From contig CAVPHY010000004.1 in the NCBI GenBank assembly GCA_963704855.1, positions 353,227-417,226 of the forward strand: a stretch of 64,000 nucleotides of DNA. The letters are read 5' to 3'. This document shows positions 54,800 to 63,322 of the stretch, piece by piece. The position numbers and the translations under genes are program-made. Below the pieces are notes generated by a model that was not told the origin of the DNA, ran no database searches, and saw nothing but the letters and a program-made list of their open reading frames with translations. This stretch comes from SZUA-36 sp963704855. Lineage in GTDB: Bacteria > Pseudomonadota > Gammaproteobacteria > Xanthomonadales > SZUA-36. Position 1 is the stretch's first letter. Each line of letters begins with the position of its first letter.

Positions 54800-57466
54800 A
54801 TGCAAGATTCATTTTCCGTCAGCAGTACACTTTCCGTTCACAATAAGAAATACACCTATTTCAGCCTGCCTCAGTTAAGTGAAAAGATTGATATTTCGCG
54901 ACTGCCATTTTCCTTAAAAATCCTGTTGGAAAACCTGCTCCGTCATGAAGACGGTGTCGACATCACACATGCTGACATCAAGGCGCTGGCCAACTGGGAC
55001 CCACTGGCTAAACCGGAAACAGAAATTGCATTTACGCCATCAAGGGTCGTGCTGCAGGATTTCACCGGCGTACCGGCCGTGGTCGATCTTGCGGCCATGC
55101 GCGATGCGATGAAGCGCCTCGGCGGTAACCCGAAAAAAATCAACCCGTTATCCCCTGCCGAACTTGTTATCGACCATTCGGTACAGGTGGACCGTTACGG
55201 CAGTGCCGATGCGCTGACCATCAATAACGAAATTGAATTCGGGCGTAACCAGGAGCGCTACAGCTTTCTGAAGTGGGGCAAAAGCGCTTTCAGTAATTTC
55301 AACGTGGTGCCACCCAACACCGGTATCGTCCACCAGGTCAACCTCGAGCACCTGGCGCGTGTCATTTTTGGCCGGGAACGTAACGGTGTATTGATGGCCT
55401 ACCCCGATACGGTGGTCGGTACGGATTCACACACCACGATGATCAATGGTATCGGTGTACTGGGCTGGGGTGTAGGCGGAATTGAAGCCGAAGCCGCGAT
55501 GCTGGGCCAGGCCATTACGATGCTGATCCCGCAGGTTGTCGGGTTCAAATTGACCGGTGAACTTCCGGAAGGCGCTACCGCCACCGACCTGGTTTTAACC
55601 GTGGTGCAGATGTTGCGCAAACTGGGTGTGGTCGGAAAATTCGTCGAATTCTTTGGTGACGGCCTGCCCGGCCTGCCGCTGGCCGATCGTGCAACCATCG
55701 CCAACATGGCGCCGGAATACGGCGCAACTTGCGGTATATTCCCGATCGATGAGGAGAGCCTGAATTACCTGCGTCTGTCGGGTCGTTCCGAAGAACAGAT
55801 CGCACTGGTAGAGGCTTACACGCGTGCACAGGGAATGTTCCACACCGCCGATTCCCCGCAAGCACAGTACTCCGCTGTTCTGGAACTGGATATGTCAACG
55901 GTCGTGCCCAGCCTGGCCGGGCCCAAGCGCCCACAGGACAGGATATTGCTGACCGAGGCCAAGCAGGCTTACATGAAAGACCGGAACGTATTTACCCAGG
56001 GCCGTGCCGGTAACGGCAAGGCTGCGGTTGCGTACAAGGACGAAAAGTTTGAACTCGAAGATGGCGCCGTGGTAATCGCGGCGATTACATCGTGCACCAA
56101 CACATCCAACCCTGCCGTCATGCTCGGTGCGGGCCTGCTGGCCCGGAATGCCGCGGCCCGCGGGCTGAAGGTAAAGCCCTGGGTCAAGACCTCGCTCGGC
56201 CCAGGTTCGCGCGTGGTTACCGATTACCTGAACAAGGCCGGCCTGATGGACGACCTCGAAGCCCTGGGCTTTTACGTGGTCGGTTATGGCTGCACCACCT
56301 GTATCGGCAATTCCGGCCCGTTACCCGAGCCGATTGGCAACGCCATCCGCGAGAACGACCTGGTCGCCTGCGCGGTATTGTCCGGTAACCGGAATTTTGA
56401 AGGCCGTATCCACGCCAATATCAAGATGAACTACCTGGCCTCACCTCCGCTGGTTGTGGCCTATGCGATTGCAGGCAATATGAACGTCGACATTACCACC
56501 GAATCGCTGGGTAATGATTCTGACGGAAAGCCGGTTTACCTGCGTGATATCTGGCCCAGCAGCCATGAAATCCAGCAATGCATCACCGATAGTGTTACCG
56601 CTGAAATGTTCAAGAAAAGCTACAGCAGCGTTTTTTCAGGTGACGAGCGCTGGCAGGCGGTTGATTCACCGGTGGGTGAAATGTTTGATTGGCAGGATGA
56701 TTCAACCTATATCCGCAACCCGCCCTATTTCGATGGCATGAGCATGGATGTGTCACCGGTCAATGACATCAAAGGTGCGCGTTGCCTGGCCCGCCTGGGT
56801 GATTCCATCACCACCGACCATATCTCACCGGCAGGTGCGATCGCCGAGAAATCTCCGGCAGGTGATTACCTCAAATCGAAGGGCGTACCAAGGTCGGATT
56901 TCAATTCCTATGGTTCACGCCGTGGTAACCACGAGGTCATGATGCGTGGCACCTTCGCAAACGTCCGCCTGCGTAACCAACTGGCTCCGGGTACCGAAGG
57001 TGGCTGGACGACATTCCAGCCCGGTGGTGAACAGATGACCATTTTTGATGCGTCCATGCGTTACCAGCAGCAGAGCACACCGCTGATCATACTGGCGGGC
57101 ACGGAATACGGCACCGGTTCATCACGTGACTGGGCTGCCAAGGGTACCCAGTTACTGGGTGTCAAGGCCGTCATCACGGCGAGTTTTGAGCGTATTCATC
57201 GTTCCAACCTGATCGGTATGGGTGTATTGCCGTTGAACTTCATGGAGGGTGAAAGCGCCGACAGCCTTGGGCTGGACGGTACCGAGACCTTCGATATCGA
57301 AGGATTGGGTGATGGATCGGCGAAACAGGTGACCGTGACCGCAACCGCGGCAGATGGCAGCCGTAAACAGTTCCAGGCCAAGAGCCGGCTGGATACGCCC
57401 AAGGAAGTTGAGTACTACCGTCACGGTGGCATTCTGAACTTTGTCCTGAGGCAACTGGCCAGCTAG
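54800..57466 (+). CDS. acnA: Aconitate hydratase A
   Basis: The 888-residue product carries the aconitase signatures VGTDSHTTMINGIGVLGWGV, AAITSCTNTSNPAVM and GYGCTTCIGNSGPLPEPIG, which supply the three cysteines for the 4Fe-4S cluster. The swivel domain has TEYGTGSSRDWAAKGTQLLG. It interconverts citrate and isocitrate in the TCA cycle. An in-frame ATG at 54788 precedes it, but GGAGG at the right distance points to the ATG at 54800. It is a single AcnA-type protein of normal length, followed by a terminator. Confidence 0.96.
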   Translation: MQDSFSVSSTLSVHNKKYTYFSLPQLSEKIDISRLPFSLKILLENLLRHEDGVDITHADIKALANWDPLAKPETEIAFTPSRVVLQDFTGVPAVVDLAAMRDAMKRLGGNPKKINPLSPAELVIDHSVQVDRYGSADALTINNEIEFGRNQERYSFLKWGKSAFSNFNVVPPNTGIVHQVNLEHLARVIFGRERNGVLMAYPDTVVGTDSHTTMINGIGVLGWGVGGIEAEAAMLGQAITMLIPQVVGFKLTGELPEGATATDLVLTVVQMLRKLGVVGKFVEFFGDGLPGLPLADRATIANMAPEYGATCGIFPIDEESLNYLRLSGRSEEQIALVEAYTRAQGMFHTADSPQAQYSAVLELDMSTVVPSLAGPKRPQDRILLTEAKQAYMKDRNVFTQGRAGNGKAAVAYKDEKFELEDGAVVIAAITSCTNTSNPAVMLGAGLLARNAAARGLKVKPWVKTSLGPGSRVVTDYLNKAGLMDDLEALGFYVVGYGCTTCIGNSGPLPEPIGNAIRENDLVACAVLSGNRNFEGRIHANIKMNYLASPPLVVAYAIAGNMNVDITTESLGNDSDGKPVYLRDIWPSSHEIQQCITDSVTAEMFKKSYSSVFSGDERWQAVDSPVGEMFDWQDDSTYIRNPPYFDGMSMDVSPVNDIKGARCLARLGDSITTDHISPAGAIAEKSPAGDYLKSKGVPRSDFNSYGSRRGNHEVMMRGTFANVRLRNQLAPGTEGGWTTFQPGGEQMTIFDASMRYQQQSTPLIILAGTEYGTGSSRDWAAKGTQLLGVKAVITASFERIHRSNLIGMGVLPLNFMEGESADSLGLDGTETFDIEGLGDGSAKQVTVTATAADGSRKQFQAKSRLDTPKEVEYYRHGGILNFVLRQLAS

Positions 57467-57491
57467 CACGCACCGGGGTAAGGAAAACCTC

Positions 57492-57529
57492 ACCCATCCC
57501 CGTTGATGAATCTCAATGGGGATGGGTTT
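57492..57529 (+). terminator. Terminator-like hairpin after acnA
   Basis: ACCCATCCCCGTTGA pairs with TCAATGGGGATGGGT (one wobble) around a 6-nt loop, followed by only two or three Ts. A strong 15-bp stem with a short U-tract: probable terminator, 25 nt after the acnA stop. Confidence 0.7.
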
Positions 57530-57556
57530 GGACATTCGCTGTCACGCAGGAACCCT

Positions 57557-58339
57557 ATGAAAATACTTCTCGCCATTTTCCTCCTGTCAATTGCAGGCTT
57601 TGTCCATGCCCTCGGCGTGGAAGAAAAGCCGGAACTTGCAATATTGTTTAGTGAGGCAGGTGTCAACGGCACGTTCGTGCTTTATGACGTTAACGCCGAC
57701 CTGTTCGTTGCCCATGACCCGGCCCGCGCCGAGAAACGCTTTGTCCCGGCCTCGACTTTCAAGATAGCCAACAGCCTGATTGGTCTTTCCACCGGTGCAG
57801 CATCAAGCGTCGATGAGATTTTTCCCTATGGCGGAAACCCCCAGCCGTTCGAGTCGTGGGAGCAGGACATGGGTCTGCGTGACGCGATCAAGGTCTCCAA
57901 TGTACCGGTTTACCAGGAACTGGCCCGGCGGATCGGGCTGGAACGCATGCGCGACAACCTGGCGGCCATCCCTTACGGAAATACTGAAATCGGAGACGAG
58001 GTTGACACCTTCTGGCTGAAAGGCCCCTTGCAGATCAGCGCTGTTGAGCAGGCCCGGTTCCTCGCCCGCCTGGCGCAGGATGAACTGCCTTTTCCCGCTG
58101 AAATACAGCAGAGCGTGCGTGAGATTGCACTGCTGGAACAGGGAGATGGCTGGGTTTTGTATGGCAAGACCGGTTGGACAACCGCACCTGAACCGGATAT
58201 CGGCTGGTGGGTCGGGTGGCTCACCCGGGATTCGCGGGTTTACAGTTTTGCATTGAATATCGACATGCCGGAAAAGGGCGATGTCGGCAAACGTATGGAA
58301 CTTGGTAAAGCCTGCCTGAGAGAACTGGGCATTTTCTGA
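57557..58339 (+). CDS. Class D (OXA-type) beta-lactamase-like protein
   Basis: The 260-residue protein, read from the ATG at 57557 with an AGGA site, has a signal peptide (MKILLAIFLLSIAGFVHA). It has the class D motifs in order: S66-T-F-K69 (RFVPASTFKIANSLIG), S114-N-V116, Y140-G-N142 and K204-T-G206 (YGKTGWTTAPEPDIGWWVGW). The FWLKGPLQISAVEQ segment is also class D. All catalytic residues are present, so hydrolysis of beta-lactams is expected, but spectrum and expression cannot be told. It looks chromosomal and ordinary in base composition, with no mobile element near it. A penicillin-binding or sensor role is less likely. Confidence 0.9.
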   Translation: MKILLAIFLLSIAGFVHALGVEEKPELAILFSEAGVNGTFVLYDVNADLFVAHDPARAEKRFVPASTFKIANSLIGLSTGAASSVDEIFPYGGNPQPFESWEQDMGLRDAIKVSNVPVYQELARRIGLERMRDNLAAIPYGNTEIGDEVDTFWLKGPLQISAVEQARFLARLAQDELPFPAEIQQSVREIALLEQGDGWVLYGKTGWTTAPEPDIGWWVGWLTRDSRVYSFALNIDMPEKGDVGKRMELGKACLRELGIF

Positions 58340-58355
58340 AAAACCGGAGCACACC

Positions 58356-58838
58356 ATGTCAAAATTAGATATCCGTGCCGCGAGCGCCGAGGATTCCGCC
58401 CTGATCCTGCGCTTTATCACCGATCTCGCCATCTATGAAGAGGCGGAAGATTCGGTTATTGCAACAGCGTCCGATATCAGGGATTCCCTGTTCGGCGGTG
58501 CCTCGACCACCCGTGCCGTCATTTGCGAAATGGACGGCCAGGCGATTGGTTTTGCAGTTTATTTTTTCAATTACTCCACCTGGCTCGGTCAGCACGGCCT
58601 GTACCTGGAAGACCTGTACGTTTCACCGGAATTCCGCGGGATGGGTGCGGGTAAGGCGCTGTTAAAGCATTTGGCACAGATCGCATTATCTAAAAATTGC
58701 GGACGCTTCGAATGGAGCGTGCTCGATTGGAATGAACCCGCGATCAGGTTTTACCAGTCCATTGGCGCCAAACCACAGGATGAATGGGTGGCTTACCGCC
58801 TCACCGGCAAAGCCCTCGCAGAACTTGCCGAAAGCTGA
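58356..58838 (+). CDS. GNAT-family N-acetyltransferase
   Basis: The 160-residue protein has the GNAT fold with the acetyl-CoA-binding motif LYVSPEFRGMGAGKALLKHL at about 88-107 and the DWNEPAIRFYQSIGAKP segment. The N-terminus (DIRAASAEDSALILRFITDL) and the EDLYV strand resemble the diamine acetyltransferase (SSAT-like) subgroup, so a polyamine or small amine is a possible substrate; this is inference. It starts 16 bp after the beta-lactamase stop and may be cotranscribed with it. The transporter gene follows closely. Confidence 0.85.
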   Translation: MSKLDIRAASAEDSALILRFITDLAIYEEAEDSVIATASDIRDSLFGGASTTRAVICEMDGQAIGFAVYFFNYSTWLGQHGLYLEDLYVSPEFRGMGAGKALLKHLAQIALSKNCGRFEWSVLDWNEPAIRFYQSIGAKPQDEWVAYRLTGKALAELAES

Positions 58839-58852
58839 CAGCTACCGAACCG

Positions 58853-59740
58853 ATGAACGGAACACGAACCGGTGATGTACCGTTAAAAGGTATTTTCTAC
58901 ATGTGCCTGGCAGTCGCCCTGATCGCCGGCCAGGAGGCCATGGCCAAATACCTCGGACAAAGCCTGCCGATGTTGCAGGTCATCGGGGCGCGATATTTCG
59001 GTCACCTGCTTTTAATGATCGTTGTTCTGACACCACGTTACGGTTTAACGGTTTTCAGGGCAAAGCGCCCGCTGGTGCAGGTGGGCCGCTCCGTGTTATT
59101 GCTGATTGATACCGCGCTATTTTTCTTTTCACTGACCATGATCGGTCTCGCCGAGGCCACCGCGATATTTTTCAGTGTGCCGATCCTCGTGGTTTTATTA
59201 TCCATTCCCCTTTTGGGTGAACGGGTCGGGGTGAGCCGTCTGATCGCCGTGGGCATCGGCTTTATCGGTATGCTGGTCATCATCCGGCCGGGAAGCGGCG
59301 CTATCGGAATCGGCGCACTGCTGACGTTTGGCGCGGCTTTTTGCGTCAGCCTGTTCAATATCATTACCCGCAAACTGGCGGATGAAGACCCCGTGCCGGT
59401 CACCATGTTTTACACGGCGCTGGCCGGTGCCGTGATCATGCTCATCATCGTGCCGTTTATCTGGGAAAGCCCGGTTAGCTGGCAACAATGGACCGCCCTG
59501 GTGCTGATCGGTATCGCCGGTGGCGCCGCGCACAGTTGCATCATCGCCTCGCACGTCTTCGCACCTGCATCAACCGTGGCGCCCTTCATGTTCAGCCAGA
59601 TTTTCTGGGCACTGGGTTTCGGCTACCTGTTATTTGGCGCCTTACCGGATCAGTTTACCGTGCTCGGTGGTCTTATCGTGATTGCCAGCGGGATCTACCT
59701 GTTGCGAAGGCACAAGACAGCAGCGGATATTGCCGTCTGA
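58853..59740 (+). CDS. DMT-superfamily (EamA) transporter
   Basis: The 295-residue protein starts MNGTRTGDVPLKGIFYMCLA at 58853; an upstream frame from 58784 overlaps the GNAT gene. It has about ten TM helices in two EamA repeats, with FFSVPILVVLLSIPLLGERV as the typical repeat-1 end and FMFSQIFWALGFGYLLFGAL in repeat 2. These proteins export or import small metabolites; the substrate is unknown. It begins 14 bp after the GNAT gene, probably in the same transcript. Confidence 0.88.
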   Translation: MNGTRTGDVPLKGIFYMCLAVALIAGQEAMAKYLGQSLPMLQVIGARYFGHLLLMIVVLTPRYGLTVFRAKRPLVQVGRSVLLLIDTALFFFSLTMIGLAEATAIFFSVPILVVLLSIPLLGERVGVSRLIAVGIGFIGMLVIIRPGSGAIGIGALLTFGAAFCVSLFNIITRKLADEDPVPVTMFYTALAGAVIMLIIVPFIWESPVSWQQWTALVLIGIAGGAAHSCIIASHVFAPASTVAPFMFSQIFWALGFGYLLFGALPDQFTVLGGLIVIASGIYLLRRHKTAADIAV

Positions 59741-59877
59741 TAATGGTTTCGGCCATGTACAAGTACATAGCTTTTACAGAAACACGATCACATCCCGCTG
59801 TTTCGGGTGGTTCATCCCGCCGAAAACAGATAGCATTGATACCACTAGATAGCCAACGTTGACGGAGGGGTTTGGAA

Positions 59878-60438
59878 ATGAAGTTGCTCATAGCGGGTCT
59901 GATAATCTGGTCATCGGTTCACCTCATTCCATCCCTGGCGCGACCGTTGCGGCAGAAATGGATTAGCCAAATGGGTGAGAACGGCTACAAGCTGGCCTTC
60001 ACCGTATTGATATTGATTTCGCTCGCCTTGATCATTTTCGGTTGGCGAAGCACAGTTCCGACATATCTTTACGCACTGCCCGCCTTCACAAAACCAATAC
60101 TTATGCTCTTGATATTGGTTGCCTTTATTTTATTTGGCGCATCCAATTATCCAACCCGTATCAAGTCAATCGTGCGTCACCCCCAATTGACAGGTGTTGC
60201 ACTATGGGCTACCGCGCACGTGCTGCTCAATGGCGACAGCCGCTCACTCGTCCTGTTTGGCTGGCTGGGTATCTGGGCGGTTCTGGAAATCGTATTCATA
60301 AACCGAAGAGAGGGTGAATGGGTCAAGCAAGCTGCGCCCGGTTGGGGCCGGGAGCTTAGAGGCTTGGCAATAAGCCTGGTCGTGTTCGTTGTTGTCGTGA
60401 TGGTCCACCCCTACATCGCCGGTGTTGCGCTTCACTAA
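59878..60438 (+). CDS. NnrU-family membrane protein
   Basis: The 186-residue protein has about six TM helices. Family segments include LIIWSSVHLIPSLARPLRQK, the FGASNYPTRIKSIVRHPQLT loop and WATAHVLLNGDSRSLVLFGW. NnrU-like proteins were first linked to nitrite/nitric-oxide metabolism and resemble isoprenoid-modifying 15-cis-zeta-carotene isomerase; the role here is not clear. A GGAGGGG site precedes the ATG at 59878; a TTG at 59872 is less likely. It is convergent with the carbonic anhydrase-like gene, with 4 bp between stops. Confidence 0.85.
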   Translation: MKLLIAGLIIWSSVHLIPSLARPLRQKWISQMGENGYKLAFTVLILISLALIIFGWRSTVPTYLYALPAFTKPILMLLILVAFILFGASNYPTRIKSIVRHPQLTGVALWATAHVLLNGDSRSLVLFGWLGIWAVLEIVFINRREGEWVKQAAPGWGRELRGLAISLVVFVVVVMVHPYIAGVALH

Positions 60439-60442
60439 AGCT

Positions 60443-61003
60443 CTATTCTGGAAGTGAAACCTGCTGGGCTTTCTGAGCATTGAGGTACACCGCAGCCAGG
60501 TCGACATAACGTTTGGACGTATAGGCGAAGAAACTCCTTTCCTTGTCCGTCAAGACCCTCGCCTGGCGGACGGGGTTACCCATGTAGAGGTAGCCGCTTT
60601 CGAGCACTTTACCCGGTGGCACCAGCGTGCCGGCGGCAATAATAACCTCATCATTCACCAGCGCCCCATCCATGATCACCGCTGCCATACCGATCAAAAT
60701 ACGGTTGCCGATCGTGCAGCCATGCAGCATGGCCTTGTGGCCGATCGTGACATCATCACCGATGATCAGCGGAAACCCGTCCGGGTTAAAGGGGCCTGCA
60801 TGTGTCACGTGCAGGATACTGCCATCCTGCACACTGGTGCGCTTGCCAATGCGGATACGATGAATATCGCCCCTGATCACGGTCATCGGCCAGACCGAGC
60901 TGCCCTCGCCTATTTCAACATCACCGATGACCACCGAATCCGGATCGATGTAGACATCATCAGAAATCTTTGGGTGTACCCCGGCGTGACTGCGTATGCT
61001 CAT
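60443..61003 (-). CDS. Gamma-carbonic anhydrase-like hexapeptide-repeat protein
   Basis: The 186-residue protein is a left-handed beta-helix of the YrdA/CaiE/gamma-CA type. It has YIDPDSVVIGDVEIGEGSSV, VIRGDIHRIRIGKRTSVQDG and the metal-site region DVTIGHKAMLHGCTIGNRIL. The His residues in HVTHAG and GHKAMLHG fit a zinc or iron site at the trimer interface. Carbonic anhydrase activity is known only for some members. The frame is intact. The 548-bp region upstream of its start is unusual (see below). Confidence 0.88.
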   Translation of the reverse strand: MSIRSHAGVHPKISDDVYIDPDSVVIGDVEIGEGSSVWPMTVIRGDIHRIRIGKRTSVQDGSILHVTHAGPFNPDGFPLIIGDDVTIGHKAMLHGCTIGNRILIGMAAVIMDGALVNDEVIIAAGTLVPPGKVLESGYLYMGNPVRQARVLTDKERSFFAYTSKRYVDLAAVYLNAQKAQQVSLPE

Positions 61004-61163
61004 TGTTCAGGCACTTCCTCTTTCTTTTAAAAATCCCCGGACGACACATTACCTCAAAAATGAAGATAATTGGAGCAGATAGACTAACGTTCCACCAAAT
61101 TTGTTGTTCAAGCGAATCTCTTCCGGGTTCCCATTCTTTCGGTTGTACTGTGGTGGGGCCGCT

Positions 61164-61261
61164 GGGGCGGGTAGTTGCTTCCAGGACGCGTTCAAGCACA
61201 TCCTTGTGTCACTCATTCTCGGCTCCTGCCTCGTAAGGTCCTGGAAGCAACTACCCGCCCC
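61164..61261. repeat. Large inverted repeat, 24-bp perfect arms
   Basis: The left arm (61164-61187) and right arm (61238-61261) are perfect reverse complements over 24 bp, beginning GGGGCGGGTAGTTGC, around a 50-bp spacer. It could extrude as a hairpin or be a small non-autonomous element. Confidence 0.9.
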
Positions 61262-61331
61262 TGCGTCCAGCGTACGCCGTGCAAATCTGTCAGAAACCAC
61301 TGGCCTACGATTTCGCACAAAGCCGAGGGGG

Positions 61332-61425
61332 TGTGGTGTCTTGATTCAGGACCGTGAGCGATAGGGATATCGCGACCGAGTCCCCAGGGAGGGGTTCACG
61401 ACGTGTCCTGAATCAAGACACCACA
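61332..61425. repeat. Large inverted repeat, 21-bp arms with internal hairpins
   Basis: The arms at 61332-61352 and 61405-61425 are perfect reverse complements (outer TGTGGTGTCTTGATTC). Inside, CGTGA/TCACG extends the pairing after a 4-nt bulge, and GCGATA-GGGA-TATCGC makes a further small hairpin. The whole would fold into one branched structure. Confidence 0.9.
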
Positions 61426-61551
61426 TCACCTTGGCTTCCCCACCGATCAGTTGAGCCCAGTTAACGCATCCTGAAGCAAGGTACTGCATGGCCTAGGTAC
61501 CCACACAGATAAGTAAACAGTGAGTGCGTATCCATATTTGCCGCATGAAGA

Positions 61552-62022
61552 CTAAAGCGGCAACTGGGTAGTATATTTCACCTGCTTGAGCGCAAACGTG
61601 GAGTTGATAGATACGACGTTAGGAAGGTGCGCGAGGGTTCGCTTGAGCAGTTGTTCATAGTGCTCCACATCACTCACCACAATGCGCAGCACATAGTCCT
61701 TGTCACCACTGGTCGAATAACATTCCACCACTTCCTCTACTTTCTGAACCGCAGACTCAAAGGCATTTAACGAGACTTCATTGTGGCTCTTGATGGTGAT
61801 ATAGGCATAAACGGTAACATTCAGATCCAGTTTATGCGGATCCAGCAAGACCACTTTTCCCTGGATGATGCCCTCGGACTCCAACCGCTTGATGCGCCGC
61901 CAGCAAGGTGTATGGGACAACCCGACTTTCTGACCGAGTTCGGCCATGGAGCAATTCGCATCCTGTTGCAGTGCACGGAGAATCTTGCGGTCAAAAGCGT
62001 CCAACTCAAAAGAAATTTTCAT
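61552..62022 (-). CDS. Lrp/AsnC-family transcriptional regulator
   Basis: The 156-residue protein has the AsnC-type HTH (about 8-55, FDRKILRALQQDANCSMAEL, then VGLSHTPCWRRIKRLESEGI) and a C-terminal RAM effector-binding domain (about 70-145, VYAYITIKSHNEVSLNAFES and VEECYSTSGDKDYVLRIVV-like text). These proteins sense amino acids and bind DNA as multimers. It is divergent from the aminotransferase gene across a 184-bp AT-rich gap, so it probably regulates that gene and itself. The region includes no operator I can define with confidence. Confidence 0.92.
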   Translation of the reverse strand: MKISFELDAFDRKILRALQQDANCSMAELGQKVGLSHTPCWRRIKRLESEGIIQGKVVLLDPHKLDLNVTVYAYITIKSHNEVSLNAFESAVQKVEEVVECYSTSGDKDYVLRIVVSDVEHYEQLLKRTLAHLPNVVSINSTFALKQVKYTTQLPL

Positions 62023-62206
62023 CCTGCTTTACCTTGGTTTAGGGAAAGATACATCCTATTTTTATACGCATTATCCACGATAAAGCAATAATTTTCCGCA
62101 CGAAAAACAGTATTATATCTAATAGGCAAGTATTCCTGAGTCAAGCGCTGCTTACCTTGCAAGGTGGCGGTTGCTGCCGATTACTACGTAAAGGGAGCGT
62201 AATCAA

Positions 62207-63274
62207 ATGTCTATCCTGATCAATAAAGTCACCACCAGCAAAGTCGCTTCCTGCCCGGAAGAACTGGGTTTTGGAACCGTGTTTTCCGATCATATGTTTA
62301 CCCAGGTGTATGACAGCGGGCGTGGTTGGCACGATGCAACAATTGATCCCTACCATCCGATTACGCTCGACCCGGCTGCCGCCGTTTTTCATTATGGACA
62401 GGAAATTTTTGAAGGTCTCAAGGCTTACCGCAGACCCGATGGCGGGATCAACCTGTTTCGACCTGAGGCCAATATGCGGCGTTTCAACCAATCCGCTGAT
62501 CGCATGATGATGCCGGCGGTTGACGAGGCGTTTCATCTCGAGGCGCTCAGAACATTGATCGACCTCGACCGGGAATGGGTGCCCGGCCGGAAAGATACTT
62601 CTCTCTATATTCGCCCCACGATGATCGCCACCGCCGCCAAGCTCGGCCTGGGTGCCAGTTCCAGCTACCTGCATTTCATCATTACCGGCCCTGCGGGCGC
62701 CTATTTCAAGGGTGGTTTCAAACCGGTCTCGGTGTATATCGCCGATAAGCTCCGGCGTGCCGTGGAAGGTGGTGTGGGTGAGGCTAAAACGGGCGGAAAT
62801 TACGCCGCCAGCCTGTATGCTTCAGAAAAAGCCGCAAAACTGGGATACACCCAGGTGCTGTGGCTGGATGCCATTGAAGGGCGTTACGTTGAGGAAGTCG
62901 GGGCGATGAATATATGTTTTGTGTACGAGGGCCAACGTATCGTCACACCTGCGCTCAGCGGCAGTATCTTACCGGGTGTTACACGCGATTCCATACTGAA
63001 GCTCGCGCCGGCGCTCGGCTACGAAGTTGCCGAGGAACGGCTGGATATCAACAAGGTGCTGGCCGATATCGGGACTGGAAAGATTTCTGAAGTATTTGGC
63101 TGCGGTACGGCAGCCGTTATCTCACCCGTGGGGCTATTGGGTCTGAAAGGTAAGGAATATGTGGTCAATCAGAACCAGCCCGGCCCGGTCTCCAGGCGGA
63201 TTTATGATGAACTGACGGGAATCCAGTACGGCACCCATGAGGACCGTTTTGGCTGGGTCCACGCTGTCAACTAG
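62207..63274 (+). CDS. ilvE: Branched-chain amino acid aminotransferase
   Basis: The 355-residue protein is a fold-type IV PLP aminotransferase of the longer (BCAT, eukaryote-like) group. It has AAVFHYGQEIFEGLKAYRRP, the PLP-lysine motif EAKTGGNYAASLYASEKAAK, and VEEVGAMNICFVYEG. The late SEVFGCGTAAVISPVG is the cofactor-phosphate region. It interconverts leucine, isoleucine and valine with their 2-oxo acids. A GGGAG site supports the ATG at 62207. The divergent Lrp/AsnC regulator fits amino-acid-responsive control. Confidence 0.94.
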   Translation: MSILINKVTTSKVASCPEELGFGTVFSDHMFTQVYDSGRGWHDATIDPYHPITLDPAAAVFHYGQEIFEGLKAYRRPDGGINLFRPEANMRRFNQSADRMMMPAVDEAFHLEALRTLIDLDREWVPGRKDTSLYIRPTMIATAAKLGLGASSSYLHFIITGPAGAYFKGGFKPVSVYIADKLRRAVEGGVGEAKTGGNYAASLYASEKAAKLGYTQVLWLDAIEGRYVEEVGAMNICFVYEGQRIVTPALSGSILPGVTRDSILKLAPALGYEVAEERLDINKVLADIGTGKISEVFGCGTAAVISPVGLLGLKGKEYVVNQNQPGPVSRRIYDELTGIQYGTHEDRFGWVHAVN

Positions 63275-63322
63275 GCCATGGCAAGCTGCCCGCCGTTAGC
63301 GGCGACAAGCAAGCCAGTTCGC

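Larger units (their letters stand above)
61004..61551. other. Repeat-rich intergenic region
   Basis: This 548-bp stretch has no protein I would call. It holds two large inverted repeats (61164-61261 and 61332-61425) and a third partial copy of a shared TCCTGAAGCAA-like core near 61470. Short ORFs across it on both strands read as repeat-derived text. It may contain the promoter of the carbonic anhydrase-like gene. Confidence 0.7.

Noticed and set aside
57492..57529. Riboswitch upstream of the beta-lactamase gene
   Set aside because: The hairpin is 25 nt after the acnA stop, is followed by a short U-run and is better explained as the acnA terminator.
61004..61551. CRISPR array or integron attC cluster
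   Set aside because: The repeats are inverted pairs rather than regularly spaced direct repeats. No cas or integrase gene is near, and the attC core sites are not seen.
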